Part shown: one piece after another, positions 55,444-63,890 of the stretch | How positions within the stretch are numbered: position 1 is the first letter of the stretch | Layout: every line of letters starts with the position of its first letter | Assembly (NCBI GenBank): GCA_002869925.2 | Contig: NEWT02000026.1 | Location: forward strand, 128,692-192,691 | Length of the DNA stretch: 64,000 nt | Direction of reading: 5' to 3' | Source of the DNA: Nitrospira sp. CG24A | GTDB lineage: Bacteria; Nitrospirota; Nitrospiria; Nitrospirales; Nitrospiraceae | Program-made: the position numbers and the translations under genes | Notes under the pieces: model-generated | The model's input: only the letters and a program-made list of their open reading frames with translations | Told to the model about the DNA's origin: nothing | Database searches by the model: none

Positions 55444-55956
55444 ATGGATGCGCTGCTCAGCCTCGTCACAGACTTCAATACGCTGATCCCGATCCTCAAC
55501 CATTGGGTGCACTTGACGGCCGCAGTCATTTGGATCGGTGGACTCGCGTTTCTCATCATGGCTGTGACTCCTGGGCTGAAGCACGCCGTGGCCAAGGAGC
55601 AGATTAAGCCGATCACCGATGCGTTCTATCAGCATTACAAGAAAGTCGCGGGCATTCTACTCGTCATCCTGCTGTTTACCGGTGGCATCAATTTCCACTA
55701 TGTGAATCAGCTCATCACCGCGCAAACCGGCAGCGGGATCCAGCATCATCCGAAGTATCTGACCGTCTTTTTTGTGAAGCTGTTTCTCGTCCTCTGTCTT
55801 CTTTCGCTCTTTCTGTACTCGGTGCTCTTCAAGTCCGACGATGCAGAAGAAGGCAATGAAGAATCCTACGAAGCGATCCCTTTCCAGCAAGCCGCCCTCT
55901 GGATCGGCATTTTCATTCTCCTCTGCGCCGCCGCAATGAAACATCTCCACCAATAG
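55444..55956 (+). CDS. CopD-like four-helix membrane protein
   Basis: 170 residues with four predicted helices. The first, NHWVHLTAAVIWIGGLAFLIMAVTPGLK, resembles CopD-domain and HemJ-type proteins, where histidines on helices bind heme. His residues occur in several helices (NHWVH, INFHYVN, QHHPK, KHLHQ). It follows the SPASM gene by about 76 bp on the same strand and probably belongs to the same unit. It could be a heme b-containing redox or porphyrinogen-oxidising partner (inference). Confidence 0.75.
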   Translation: MDALLSLVTDFNTLIPILNHWVHLTAAVIWIGGLAFLIMAVTPGLKHAVAKEQIKPITDAFYQHYKKVAGILLVILLFTGGINFHYVNQLITAQTGSGIQHHPKYLTVFFVKLFLVLCLLSLFLYSVLFKSDDAEEGNEESYEAIPFQQAALWIGIFILLCAAAMKHLHQ

Positions 55957-56465
55957 GGCGCACTCTATTTTTCACTTTCCGGCCCTTTCGTGTATTGGCT
56001 TGTCCCGTGCCTGTATCTTCTAGGATACGCAGTGTACGGAATCAGATACCCACTGCCCGAAGGCTTCGCTTTCTCGCACACCTGACTCACCACATGGACT
56101 CAACGACGTACAGTCTAGGGACGGGAAATTTGGACAGCGAGAAAATCTGGTACAGGGGTTGCTAGGTAGTTCTCGTATCACGCCTGACATCAGCGTGAGT
56201 GAGCGATGAATACCGTCTGAAAGATTTTTGGCGAAGCGAAACCGCCGGTGGGTCCCCACTCAAGAGGTGCATACCTCTCACGCAGGTGGGACTACCTCTG
56301 GACTATGCCCGTTCGGAGCCTCCCGCCGCCACACGCTTTCGCCATCGGGGCCGCGCCCTGTCCTTGCCAGTGGCGTGGTCCCCTCATTCGACCGCAACAG
56401 GCGAAGCGATGAATTCAGGCCATAGCTCGAGCGATTGATCTCGGAGCCATCTGAAGGGATACGCC
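55957..56465. other. 509-bp gap with one hairpin
   Basis: No gene recognised. At 56255-56290 is a nested palindrome: CCCAC ... AGAGGT GCAT ACCTCT ... GTGGG. It lies about 175 bp before the ribbon-helix-helix gene and could be an operator for it or a terminator; only the inverted repeat itself is seen. Confidence 0.4.
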
Positions 56466-56840
56466 ATGTCGTCGGTCGAGCAGCCAGCGCCGAATTATTC
56501 CACCAAACATGAGCCTCGTAGGACACCCATTCCGTCCTCCAGGCTGCACGAGACAGGGCCGCCACAGACTCGAATGGTTCGGCTCACAGTCAACCTTCCT
56601 GGTGATTTGGTCGATCGTGTGCGCAATGCTGTGTATTGGAGCCCTAGTTTGAAGCTCTCATGGCTGATTGCGCAGTCCTTGCGGACTTCTCTGGCAGAGA
56701 TGGAATCTTCACGGCAAGGCCCTTTCCCTCAACGTAAGAACCCTCTCCGTGCAGGGCGACCTCGAATGGCTGGTCAGACCATGCAGTTATTCCACCGTGC
56801 CAGGTTCACCAGAAACGGGGCAGCGCGTTTGGCTGAGTGA
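56466..56840 (+). CDS. Ribbon-helix-helix DNA-binding protein
   Basis: 124 residues. The core VRLTVNLPGDLVDRVRNAVYWSPSLKLSWLIAQSL (about residues 38-72) matches a ribbon-helix-helix family found on plasmids and mobile elements, with the usual PFPQRKNPLRAGRPR tail. In family members the protein normally ends close to GRPRK; here 24 further residues follow, so the 3' end may have been changed by a frameshift. No partner toxin or partition gene is seen. The N-terminal 37 residues are low-complexity Pro/Ser. Confidence 0.75.
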   Translation: MSSVEQPAPNYSTKHEPRRTPIPSSRLHETGPPQTRMVRLTVNLPGDLVDRVRNAVYWSPSLKLSWLIAQSLRTSLAEMESSRQGPFPQRKNPLRAGRPRMAGQTMQLFHRARFTRNGAARLAE

Positions 56841-57065
56841 GTTAGTCGGGCCACCCTTGTTCCCCTATCTGTTGAGTGACGGGGTCCTGCGAATAGTTTC
56901 TCCATCATTAGAGCGCACTCCCTCATTATCATCCCATCATTTCTCTGTCGACTCGCCTGCCAAGAGTCTATTCGAGATTCACCAGTTCTAGCAGTTTGCT
57001 GAAAAACTCAGTTTTTGTGCGGCAAGATCCACTGATAATAGGTAGGTTGATCGTGCCGGATCACC

Positions 57066-57191
57066 GGCAGGATGCTCAAAAAGGCTGTTCAGCAAGGCCG
57101 CAGCGAGCGAAGAGGTGAGGCGTACGCTTTGGTACGTTGAGCCTCTGAGCGATGCGAGAACGCCGCTGGCAGACTTTTTCAGCATCCTGCC
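57066..57191. repeat. 126-bp palindromic repeat, full copy
   Basis: Outer ends GGCAGGATGCTCAAAAAGGC and CAGACTTTTTCAGCATCCTGCC pair almost perfectly, with an imperfect inner stem around CGTACG. It folds as a very long hairpin. Partial relatives are at 22740-22783 and 26624-26650. It occupies the gap between the ribbon-helix-helix gene and rluD. Confidence 0.85.
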
Positions 57192-57364
57192 AGGGTCGTA
57201 CCCCCTTGAGCAGTATTGGGCAAGCATGCTTGGTGTCGGCCTAGTTCCGCCAGACTGGAAGGGAAATCGAATCGGCCGGTGGCGTATGGTTCTGCTGGCC
57301 TCCTGATTGCAATTGGGCCACACGCTGCAGTAGCGTGCATGTGTTGGTGGGGGCAATTTGTCCT

Positions 57365-58330
57365 ATGGTGACCGAGTTTGTCGTGACGGCCGGCGAGTTG
57401 CCAAAACGGCTGGATATCTTTCTAGTCAATCGTGAGCCCAAGTTATCGCGGTCAGCTTTGCAGCGGTTGATTGGGCAAGGGCGTGTGCGGATCAACGGTC
57501 AGACCGTCAAGCCCAGTCTCAAGATCAAGCCTGGCGATAAGATCACCTTTGACATTCCCAAAGCGGAGCCGCTGGAACTCAAGGGCGAGTCGATTCCACT
57601 CGAGATTCTGCATGAGGATGAGGTGTTATTGCTGTTAAACAAGCCGGCCGGCCTCGTGGTCCATCCTGCCCCGGGTCATTGGGCCGGCACACTGGTCAAT
57701 GCCCTCCTCCATCATTTCCAGACATCCGGCGGCACAGCATCGACGATTGGTGGGAAAGAACGGCCCGGGTTGGTTCATCGCCTGGATAAGGACACGTCCG
57801 GCGTGATGGTGATCGCGAAGACGGACGAAGCCCATCGCGCTCTCTCGGCTCAATTCAAACAGCACACGATCACGCGAGTGTACGAGGCTCTTATTTCCGG
57901 TGTGCCGAAAAAAGGACATGGGTTGATCGAGCTGGCGATCGGCCGTGACAAGAAGGAACGAAAAAAGTTCTCTGCCCACACAGCCCGCCCCAAGGAGTCC
58001 GTGACGGAATACAAGGTGGATCATCGATTCGGCAAATTCGCGGCCCATGTGTTGTTGTACCCGCGCACAGGCCGTACTCACCAACTCCGGGTGCATCTCG
58101 CTTCCTTGGGCCATCCTATTCTGGGAGATCAGACCTATGGCGGGAAGAAAGTTTGTACCGTAGAGGGGGTCGAGATTCCCCGTGTGATGTTGCATGCGAG
58201 GACGCTAGGATTCCATCATCCCTCTACCGGTGAATTTCAAGAGTATATAAAACCGTGCCCATCCGATATGGAGCAGGCCGTTCAGGCTCTTGATTGCCTC
58301 ACGCCTCCTCCCGGCGCCAGAACATCTTGA
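57365..58330 (+). CDS. rluD: RluA/RluD-family 23S rRNA pseudouridine synthase
   Basis: 321 residues. N-terminal S4 RNA-binding domain (RLDIFLVNREPKLSRSALQRLI), then the pseudouridine synthase fold with the catalytic-Asp motif GLVHRLDKDTSGVMVIAK and RTGRTHQLRVHLASLGHPILGD. Most like RluD, which modifies helix 69 of 23S rRNA; RluC or RluB assignments cannot be excluded. ATG at 57365; upstream ATG at 57335 would lengthen the N-terminus beyond the family start. Confidence 0.93.
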   Translation: MVTEFVVTAGELPKRLDIFLVNREPKLSRSALQRLIGQGRVRINGQTVKPSLKIKPGDKITFDIPKAEPLELKGESIPLEILHEDEVLLLLNKPAGLVVHPAPGHWAGTLVNALLHHFQTSGGTASTIGGKERPGLVHRLDKDTSGVMVIAKTDEAHRALSAQFKQHTITRVYEALISGVPKKGHGLIELAIGRDKKERKKFSAHTARPKESVTEYKVDHRFGKFAAHVLLYPRTGRTHQLRVHLASLGHPILGDQTYGGKKVCTVEGVEIPRVMLHARTLGFHHPSTGEFQEYIKPCPSDMEQAVQALDCLTPPPGARTS

Positions 58331-58378
58331 TAAATCTCGATCACGTGGCGTCATCGATGCCGCTCGAAGGATGAGTGC

Positions 58379-58801
58379 ATGCAAACTGCCGATGTGCTGG
58401 ACGCAATAGGTGGATTAGTTGCTCAGCTGAAAATCTATGCGGCCAAATTGCCGCCTGTCGTTCATTTGTCGGCGGTGCCGAGCGGCGTCAAGCCCAGGCT
58501 GGAGGCCATCGAGGAATATGAGGACATCGTCTCTCGGTTCAGGGGCCAGAGTGCAGGAACCTCCTATAAAGGCCTGAACGAGTTATTTGTGGAATCGCTG
58601 GAAGCCTTCGAGGTTGGCCGATTGCTCGGCTCCGTTCATCCACTTCTCTCAGTGCTCGATCATCTTGAACGGATGCAACGAGATCAGGAAATAGAAGTTG
58701 GACGGATTGACCATGGGCGCATGGGTGAGTACCGGGCCACACTGAATAAAATTCTTCCAGGCAACAAGCCGGAGTTGGACGGCGCCGGGCGGGGGATGTA
58801 G
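58379..58801 (+). CDS. Hypothetical protein, helical
   Basis: 140 residues beginning MQTADVLDAIGGLVAQLKIY. Predicted mostly alpha-helical, acidic, with a helix-rich centre (ELFVESLEAFEVGRLLGSVHPLLSVLDHL). No family recognised. ATG at 58379 is preceded by GAAGGATGAG. Follows rluD by 48 bp, likely cotranscribed. Confidence 0.6.
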   Translation: MQTADVLDAIGGLVAQLKIYAAKLPPVVHLSAVPSGVKPRLEAIEEYEDIVSRFRGQSAGTSYKGLNELFVESLEAFEVGRLLGSVHPLLSVLDHLERMQRDQEIEVGRIDHGRMGEYRATLNKILPGNKPELDGAGRGM

Positions 58802-58993
58802 CACAAGCCGAATGTCCGGGAGGGGAAGGGGCACAGGAACGCCACCGGGATATTCAGTTTCAGTGAGGCAGCCTCTTCTGAGTATCCAGCGGGCTGTTCA
58901 TGGGAGGCTCAGCCAAAGTTGAAGCGGGAGATCGGACTCGTCAATCTCGGGCTTGACCTGAGCCATAATCTTTAGAGAGACTGAAAGGCTCCT

Positions 58994-59419
58994 TCAGCGG
59001 CGTCCTGGTTCAATTGGGAAACCTGCCGCGAGCCAGGCATTCATGCTCCCGGTGACATTGTAGACATGGCGGTAGCCCAAATCAGCCAGTGTCTCTGCTG
59101 CAATGTTGCTCCGATGGCCGGACTGGCAATAGACGACCAGATGGTCATCGAGCTGGGCTCCGATGTCCCGATGCCGAGCTTGAATGTCCCTGAACTCGAT
59201 ATTCAGATCGGTTCCAGGAATGAATCCTGCCGCATGTTCCTCCGCAGATCGAACATCGATCAAGATGAAACCCTTCTGCGGCATCGAAGGCGCCTTGGTC
59301 AATCCGGCGCGCAATTGCTGGACCGTGAGCAGGTAGGAATGATGGGCTGAGACACCGTTGATCGAGATCGCAGACAGCAAAAACAAACCGAGAACAACGA
59401 CGACCATGCGTAGGATCAT
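58994..59419 (-). CDS. Exported rhodanese-like protein
   Basis: 141 residues: a signal peptide or anchor (MILRMVVVVLGLFLLSAISI), then a single rhodanese domain with LIDVRSAEEHAAGFIPG and the active-site loop VVYCQSGHRSNIAAE (catalytic Cys) ending GSMNAWLAAGFPIE. It is probably a periplasmic sulfurtransferase or thiol-binding protein. ATG at 59419 has GAGGAGG 6 bp ahead, so the longer frame to 59668 is rejected. Confidence 0.9.
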   Translation of the reverse strand: MILRMVVVVLGLFLLSAISINGVSAHHSYLLTVQQLRAGLTKAPSMPQKGFILIDVRSAEEHAAGFIPGTDLNIEFRDIQARHRDIGAQLDDHLVVYCQSGHRSNIAAETLADLGYRHVYNVTGSMNAWLAAGFPIEPGRR

Positions 59420-59444
59420 AGTGGGCCTCCTCACATCAGACAGA

Positions 59445-59807
59445 GTGGTAAATCGCTCCATTGGGGTCCGACTCGCGAGTCTGTATGATAGGGAACGTAA
59501 GAAGATCTGGTCAAGCCTCGCCATCTTCTTTTTTATCGCGTTGGCCGGCTGTGGCGAAGGGGCAAAATTTCTGCAGGAAAAGGAAGACGGAGGGATCGTC
59601 GCGTATCCCTTTACAGGAGAGCAGGGATCGATGCTGTCTTCATTTCGCACAGACGCCCTCGCCCTCATGAAAGAGAAATGCGGTGGACCCTATACCATCG
59701 TGCGCGAAGGGGAAACAAAAGGACGAACTCGCATTATCAGCCCGGTACCAGGCGCAGAGGAAGCCGTACAGGAGCACCGGTGGGGCATCCAGTTTCAGTG
59801 TAAGTGA
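59445..59807 (+). CDS. Small lipoprotein, hypothetical
   Basis: About 120 residues with a signal sequence KKIWSSLAIFFFIALAGCGEG, whose LAGC is a lipobox. The mature part, EGAKFLQEKEDGGIVAYPF, then SSFRTDALALMKEKCGG, ends at Cys-Lys. No family recognised. Start uncertain: GTG 59445, ATG 59406 (overlapping the divergent rhodanese start) and TTG 59358 are all in frame. Confidence 0.65.
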   Translation: MVNRSIGVRLASLYDRERKKIWSSLAIFFFIALAGCGEGAKFLQEKEDGGIVAYPFTGEQGSMLSSFRTDALALMKEKCGGPYTIVREGETKGRTRIISPVPGAEEAVQEHRWGIQFQCK

Positions 59808-59825
59808 CGTACCCTCTGTTAAAAC

Positions 59826-60446
59826 CTATGGGCGGGTCGGTTGGGCGCGGGTCAAATCGTCGATGGTCAGCAGACTGACAAGTGTGAGTCCTTCAGCTTC
59901 AACCTTGCGCCGCCCGTCCTGCTCCTTCCGGTCGACGATCACCAAGGCATGCGTCACAGTCAGGCCGGCCATTCTGGCAGTCGCAACCGCCTTAAGAAGC
60001 GAACCTCCGCTTGTGAGCACATCGTCCACGATTACGGCTCGATCCCCTGGTTGAAACGATCCTTCAATGAGTTTTCCGAGCCCATGATCCTTTGCCTGTT
60101 TCCGCACCACAAAGGTCCGCCACATACGAGTCGGCTGGGCCACAAACGCAAAGTCCGAGATGCTGGTGGCAATGGAAATCGCTCCAATCTCCAGTCCGCC
60201 AAGGCAGTCGAGTTCGATCGGGCGCAACGATTCGTACGCGAGTTGAGCCACAAGACGGCGTGACCCCGGGTGGGCCATCAATGATCGACAATCGACGTAG
60301 AAGGGACTCTTTAAGCCGGACGCGAGTGTGAACCCTGTCGCGGGGTCCCACTTGAAGGAGTGGGTCTCATGAAAGGCGTTCGCTAATTGAGCTTTGAGGG
60401 GCAGCATCCTATCACTCAGGTTTTTCTCTGCAGCGAGGTCTCCCAT
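59826..60446 (-). CDS. pyrE: Orotate phosphoribosyltransferase
   Basis: 206-residue enzyme joining orotate and PRPP to give OMP in pyrimidine synthesis. The PRPP-binding motif AVIVDDVLTSGGSLLKA, GFTLASGLKSPFYVDCR and FVVRKQAKDHGLGKLIEG are all typical. ATG at 60446 has a weak ribosome binding site; an ATG at 60407 (MLPLKAQLANAF) starts closer to the usual family N-terminus. Confidence 0.95.
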   Translation of the reverse strand: MGDLAAEKNLSDRMLPLKAQLANAFHETHSFKWDPATGFTLASGLKSPFYVDCRSLMAHPGSRRLVAQLAYESLRPIELDCLGGLEIGAISIATSISDFAFVAQPTRMWRTFVVRKQAKDHGLGKLIEGSFQPGDRAVIVDDVLTSGGSLLKAVATARMAGLTVTHALVIVDRKEQDGRRKVEAEGLTLVSLLTIDDLTRAQPTRP

Positions 60447-60670
60447 TGTATACGTAGTGGGGACGAAAAAGAATCCTCAATCCACAAATTCCTTTACCTT
60501 GCCGCGCCGATACATCGTCGATCCTCTAAGATCGCACGTCGCGCGGGCCGTTCACCCTTGCACATGACTCTTGGCGAATGGAGAAGGCCCTCTGACGGCT
60601 TCTTCCAAGATCGAGTTGGTACCTACTGAGTGATGTCAACCCTGTCAGGGCGTTTAGGCTAGCATCCCGT

Positions 60671-61894
60671 TCAAGGCTTATAATCCGTGTGTTCGGAGGG
60701 TTTCCCCCCATGTGAGAACTGATGCACGAATGCGATCACCTGCCAGATCTGCTCTTCTGAGAGGTATGACCTCCAAGCTTTCATTGTCGTCTTTGGAACC
60801 CCTTCTGCCACTCGCCAGAACCAGTAGCTGTCTGAGAAGCGACGGGTGTTTTTCTGGTCACGAAGCCCTCCCCCACTTTTTACCGGTTTGCCGTCCTTGT
60901 GGCAACTGCGGCAGCCTTCCGCGGAGTAAACCTGTTTTCCCTCTTCGATGACATTCGGGTCCGTCCACCAGCCAGCCGGCATATGTTTGTCGGCATACTC
61001 GGCCGGAACTGGAGACAATGGCGTTAGTTCGCCCGAGGACGCCATCGCTCCTGAAGGAGTCAGGACAGGATTTTTTGCACAGCGGAACCCGCTGTTGAAG
61101 TTCCGGTACGACGGTGAGTCGTAGTCGGGGGCCAACGGTATATTGAAGTCCCGGCGCGCGGATCGCAGGTTCTCCGAAGCGAGGTCCCACGAACCGCCCC
61201 GCAGCGCTCTGTATTTACCATTTTCCGGCCCCTTCGGGTTCTGCGACGGGCTGGTCGCGTAATAGTCCGGGTCATACCAGTCACTTACCCATTCCCAGAC
61301 ATTCCCCGCCAGATCATAGATCCCATAGGGGCTCTTGCCGTCTTTCAATTGCCCCACCGGCACCAGCGCGTCATGGTTGTTCCATTTCTCCTTCCCATAG
61401 TTCGCCCGGAGCGGATCGGGGGGTTCATTGCCCCACGGATAAATCCGCCCATCCGTTCCCCGGGCCGCCTTCTCCCATTCCGCTTCTGTCGGGAGACGCT
61501 TGCCGGCCCACTCGCAATAGTTGTTCGCATCCGACCAGTCGACATTCACGATCGGGCGCTTCTGATGGGGCGGCTGGTCCATGGTTGGCCACATCGGCGG
61601 CCCGTTCACGCCCTTGGCCTCCAGAAACTTCGCATATTGCCCGACCGTCACTTCATACTTGTCGATGTAATAGGCATCGAGAGAGACCCGATGGACGGGC
61701 TTTTCATCGTCACCACCGTCGTTGCTTCCCATCGTAAATTCTCCTGCCGGCACGAGCACCATCGGTGTCCCATCTTTACCGGTGATCTCCTGCTGCTGCG
61801 CCTGCGCCGGGCCTGAGACCCACGCGACGACCGTTACGGCCATCAGCAAACCGAGAACGCACAGCCTCACCTGTCCGCTTTGCCTCACCCTCAT
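60671..61894 (-). CDS. SUMF1/FGE-type protein fused to cytochrome c
   Basis: 407 residues, exported (signal LCVLGLLMAVTVVAWVSGPAQA). Residues 40-275 form a formylglycine-generating-enzyme-like domain (PAGEFTMGSNDGGDDEKPVH, RLPTEAEWEKAARG, YDLAGNVWEWVSDWY, ALRGGSWD, SGFRCAK). Residues 315-395 form a class I cytochrome c with CRSCH (328-332) and axial Met371. Heme attachment places it in the periplasm. Likely an electron-transfer or redox-sensor protein with a FGE-fold binding part; substrate unknown. Confidence 0.92.
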   Translation of the reverse strand: MRVRQSGQVRLCVLGLLMAVTVVAWVSGPAQAQQQEITGKDGTPMVLVPAGEFTMGSNDGGDDEKPVHRVSLDAYYIDKYEVTVGQYAKFLEAKGVNGPPMWPTMDQPPHQKRPIVNVDWSDANNYCEWAGKRLPTEAEWEKAARGTDGRIYPWGNEPPDPLRANYGKEKWNNHDALVPVGQLKDGKSPYGIYDLAGNVWEWVSDWYDPDYYATSPSQNPKGPENGKYRALRGGSWDLASENLRSARRDFNIPLAPDYDSPSYRNFNSGFRCAKNPVLTPSGAMASSGELTPLSPVPAEYADKHMPAGWWTDPNVIEEGKQVYSAEGCRSCHKDGKPVKSGGGLRDQKNTRRFSDSYWFWRVAEGVPKTTMKAWRSYLSEEQIWQVIAFVHQFSHGGKPSEHTDYKP

Positions 61895-61976
61895 GATTCT
61901 GCGCCTTTCTGATTACTCATCGGTCATCCCACCGTAAACCACCGGCTTGAAGATGTCCCGCCGTACAAGATCCTGT

Positions 61977-62486
61977 TCAGTAAAAGCGTTTCACCTGTTC
62001 CGTCAATGTGTGTGCAACAAGCTTCAGATCGAAGGGCCAGGCGTAACGAAGTTCTACCCCGGGATACTGCGGCCGTAGATGATCGAGGATTTCTGGAATT
62101 TCCACCTCGGAGTGAGAACCGCCCGGCGTAAACATCGTGGTGGCCACGGTAATGTGGGTTGCACCCTTCTTGATCAGTTCATCGACCGACTCTTCCAAGG
62201 TCGGCGCACAGAACTCGTTGTAGGCGACGGCAAACAGGACGTCCCCCAGGTTGGCACGCAATTGAGCCGCCACCGCCTCAAGTCCCGATTGATAGGGGTC
62301 CGTCTCCGGCGTCCTCGGCCACTGGCGAACTCTTGTGTCCAATTCATGCTCCTCTGCCGACATCGGCGTGCCTGCTGCACGCCGTTGTCCTTCCAACCGC
62401 TTCAGTTTCGTGATCAATTCCGACGGGCACCCTTTGGGAATGCCTCCGTGTCCAACTAGAATCACTCCTCGGGTCGTGGTCGCCAT
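61977..62486 (-). CDS. cbiX: Sirohydrochlorin cobalto/ferrochelatase (CbiX family)
   Basis: 169 residues with the CbiX/SirB pattern: GVILVGHGGIPKG near the start (metal/porphyrin His) and TTMFTPGGSHSEVEIPEIL (second His). Inserts Co or Fe into sirohydrochlorin for cobalamin or siroheme. ATG at 62486 with GAGGAG upstream; the frame extends to 62525 without support. Third downstream gene of the phrB-ybgA group. Confidence 0.88.
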   Translation of the reverse strand: MATTTRGVILVGHGGIPKGCPSELITKLKRLEGQRRAAGTPMSAEEHELDTRVRQWPRTPETDPYQSGLEAVAAQLRANLGDVLFAVAYNEFCAPTLEESVDELIKKGATHITVATTMFTPGGSHSEVEIPEILDHLRPQYPGVELRYAWPFDLKLVAHTLTEQVKRFY

Positions 62487-62525
62487 CTCATCGCTCCTCT
62501 TGTTGATATTCGCATCCGTTCTCAC

Positions 62526-62897
62526 TCACTTTGAATCCGTCGTTGCCTCTAGATATTCCTGTAAGTTGGTCTTGCCATAGCGACTATCCGGGTACACGTT
62601 CCGAATAAATCCAGCCACCATGGCCATCACCTTCTTCACCGCGGGGGTCTTCTCAGGATCTGTGGCAGGCAAGAGACGCACCGTGATTGCTTTCTCATGC
62701 AATTTGAGTTGGATAAAGTAATTGCACACAGCACCCTGCTCGATCGTAATTGACTCCAACAGTGCTTCGTTGCCGCTTCGCGCCAGGTAGAATTCACGAA
62801 TTTTCAGAATATCGGTTCCCGCCCGCTGAATCAATGGTGTGAAGGCCTGATAGACGCCCTGCAGATCCCCGGCTTCTTCTATGACAACATGCGGCAT
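62526..62897 (-). CDS. Hypothetical protein
   Basis: 123 residues beginning MPHVVIEEAGDLQGVYQAF, alpha/beta, no motif recognised. Spacing of 12 bp to ybgA upstream and 39 bp to cbiX downstream places it in one operon with phrB, ybgA and cbiX. Confidence 0.7.
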   Translation of the reverse strand: MPHVVIEEAGDLQGVYQAFTPLIQRAGTDILKIREFYLARSGNEALLESITIEQGAVCNYFIQLKLHEKAITVRLLPATDPEKTPAVKKVMAMVAGFIRNVYPDSRYGKTNLQEYLEATTDSK

Positions 62898-62909
62898 GGT
62901 TCTTCCTTC

Positions 62910-63890
62910 CTACACATGATTGCGCAGCATGAGTTCCTTGGGATGCGGATTCAAATAGATCTGGTCCCGAATGTAGCGCACATCGAAGATCTGGACGTAG
63001 TGCTTGATCAGTGTGAGAGGAACAATCAAGGGCGTAAGCTCCTGATGAAAATCGCCGATCACGCCTAGCAGCTCGGCTTTTTCGTGAGCGCTGAGTCGTT
63101 CCTTGAAATGCCCAAGAATATGTTGGAGCACGTTCACATGCTTCCGTACCGTCGTCTTTACGGCGAGTGTTTTCATGAATAGCTCCCCATACCGATGGGC
63201 GAGTTCCTTTGGGCGGTACTGATGAGCCTGGCCGATCAGCCGACCGAGTACCTTGTATTGCTGTGGGCTATGGGCCAACAGCAAATATTTATGGATCGTG
63301 TGGAACTGTATCAAGGCTTGCCTCGTGATTCCCCTTTGAATGAGGTCTTGCCAACGGCGGTAACAGAAGACCCGTTCGATAAAATTCTCCCTGAGCGTAG
63401 AATCGCAGAGCCGGCCTTCTTCCTCGACTGGAATCAGCGGGAATTGTTCGATAAAACCTCGCGCAAAAAGTCCGATTCCGTTCCGGCTGGGCACTCCTTG
63501 CTCGTTGTAGATTCGAACTCGCTCGATCCCGCAGCTCGGCGAACCTTTCTTAAAGACGTATCCGGACAAGTCAAAACTCTTCAGCCCGTCGAGACGATTC
63601 CTCGTCATCGTCTCCAGGGCGCGTGTGTGATCGATGTGGCTGTCGATCGTCACGAGTCGAGGACGGTGAGGATCTCCAACCAGTCGCATCGCCTCGCGCG
63701 GCGCTCCTAATCCCGCTTCGACTTCAGGACAGATCGGGACCCATTCGACATAGCGACCGAGCACATCGGTCAAAAACTGGTCGCGCTTGTGCCCGCCGTC
63801 GTATCGGACTTTCTCACCCAATAGGCATCGACTCACTCCGATGCGGGTTGGCAAGGCCGTTCGCAATGGATGCGTGGTCGCCTTCTTCAT
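62910..63890 (-). CDS. ybgA: DUF523-DUF1722 protein (YbgA-like)
   Basis: 326 residues: N-terminal DUF523 (RIGVSRCLLGEKVRYDGGHK, FKKGSPSCGIERV with its Cys residues) joined to C-terminal DUF1722 (FHTIHKYLLLAHSPQQYKVLGRLIGQ, LMLRNHV end). This fusion is YbgA, which precedes phr in E. coli. Start ATG at 63890 overlaps the phrB stop by 4 bp. Confidence 0.9.
   Translation of the reverse strand: MKKATTHPLRTALPTRIGVSRCLLGEKVRYDGGHKRDQFLTDVLGRYVEWVPICPEVEAGLGAPREAMRLVGDPHRPRLVTIDSHIDHTRALETMTRNRLDGLKSFDLSGYVFKKGSPSCGIERVRIYNEQGVPSRNGIGLFARGFIEQFPLIPVEEEGRLCDSTLRENFIERVFCYRRWQDLIQRGITRQALIQFHTIHKYLLLAHSPQQYKVLGRLIGQAHQYRPKELAHRYGELFMKTLAVKTTVRKHVNVLQHILGHFKERLSAHEKAELLGVIGDFHQELTPLIVPLTLIKHYVQIFDVRYIRDQIYLNPHPKELMLRNHV

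Noticed and set aside
58860-58910. Further copy of the 126-bp palindrome
   Set aside because: Only short words (TATCCAGC, GCTGTTCA) are shared; too weak to call.
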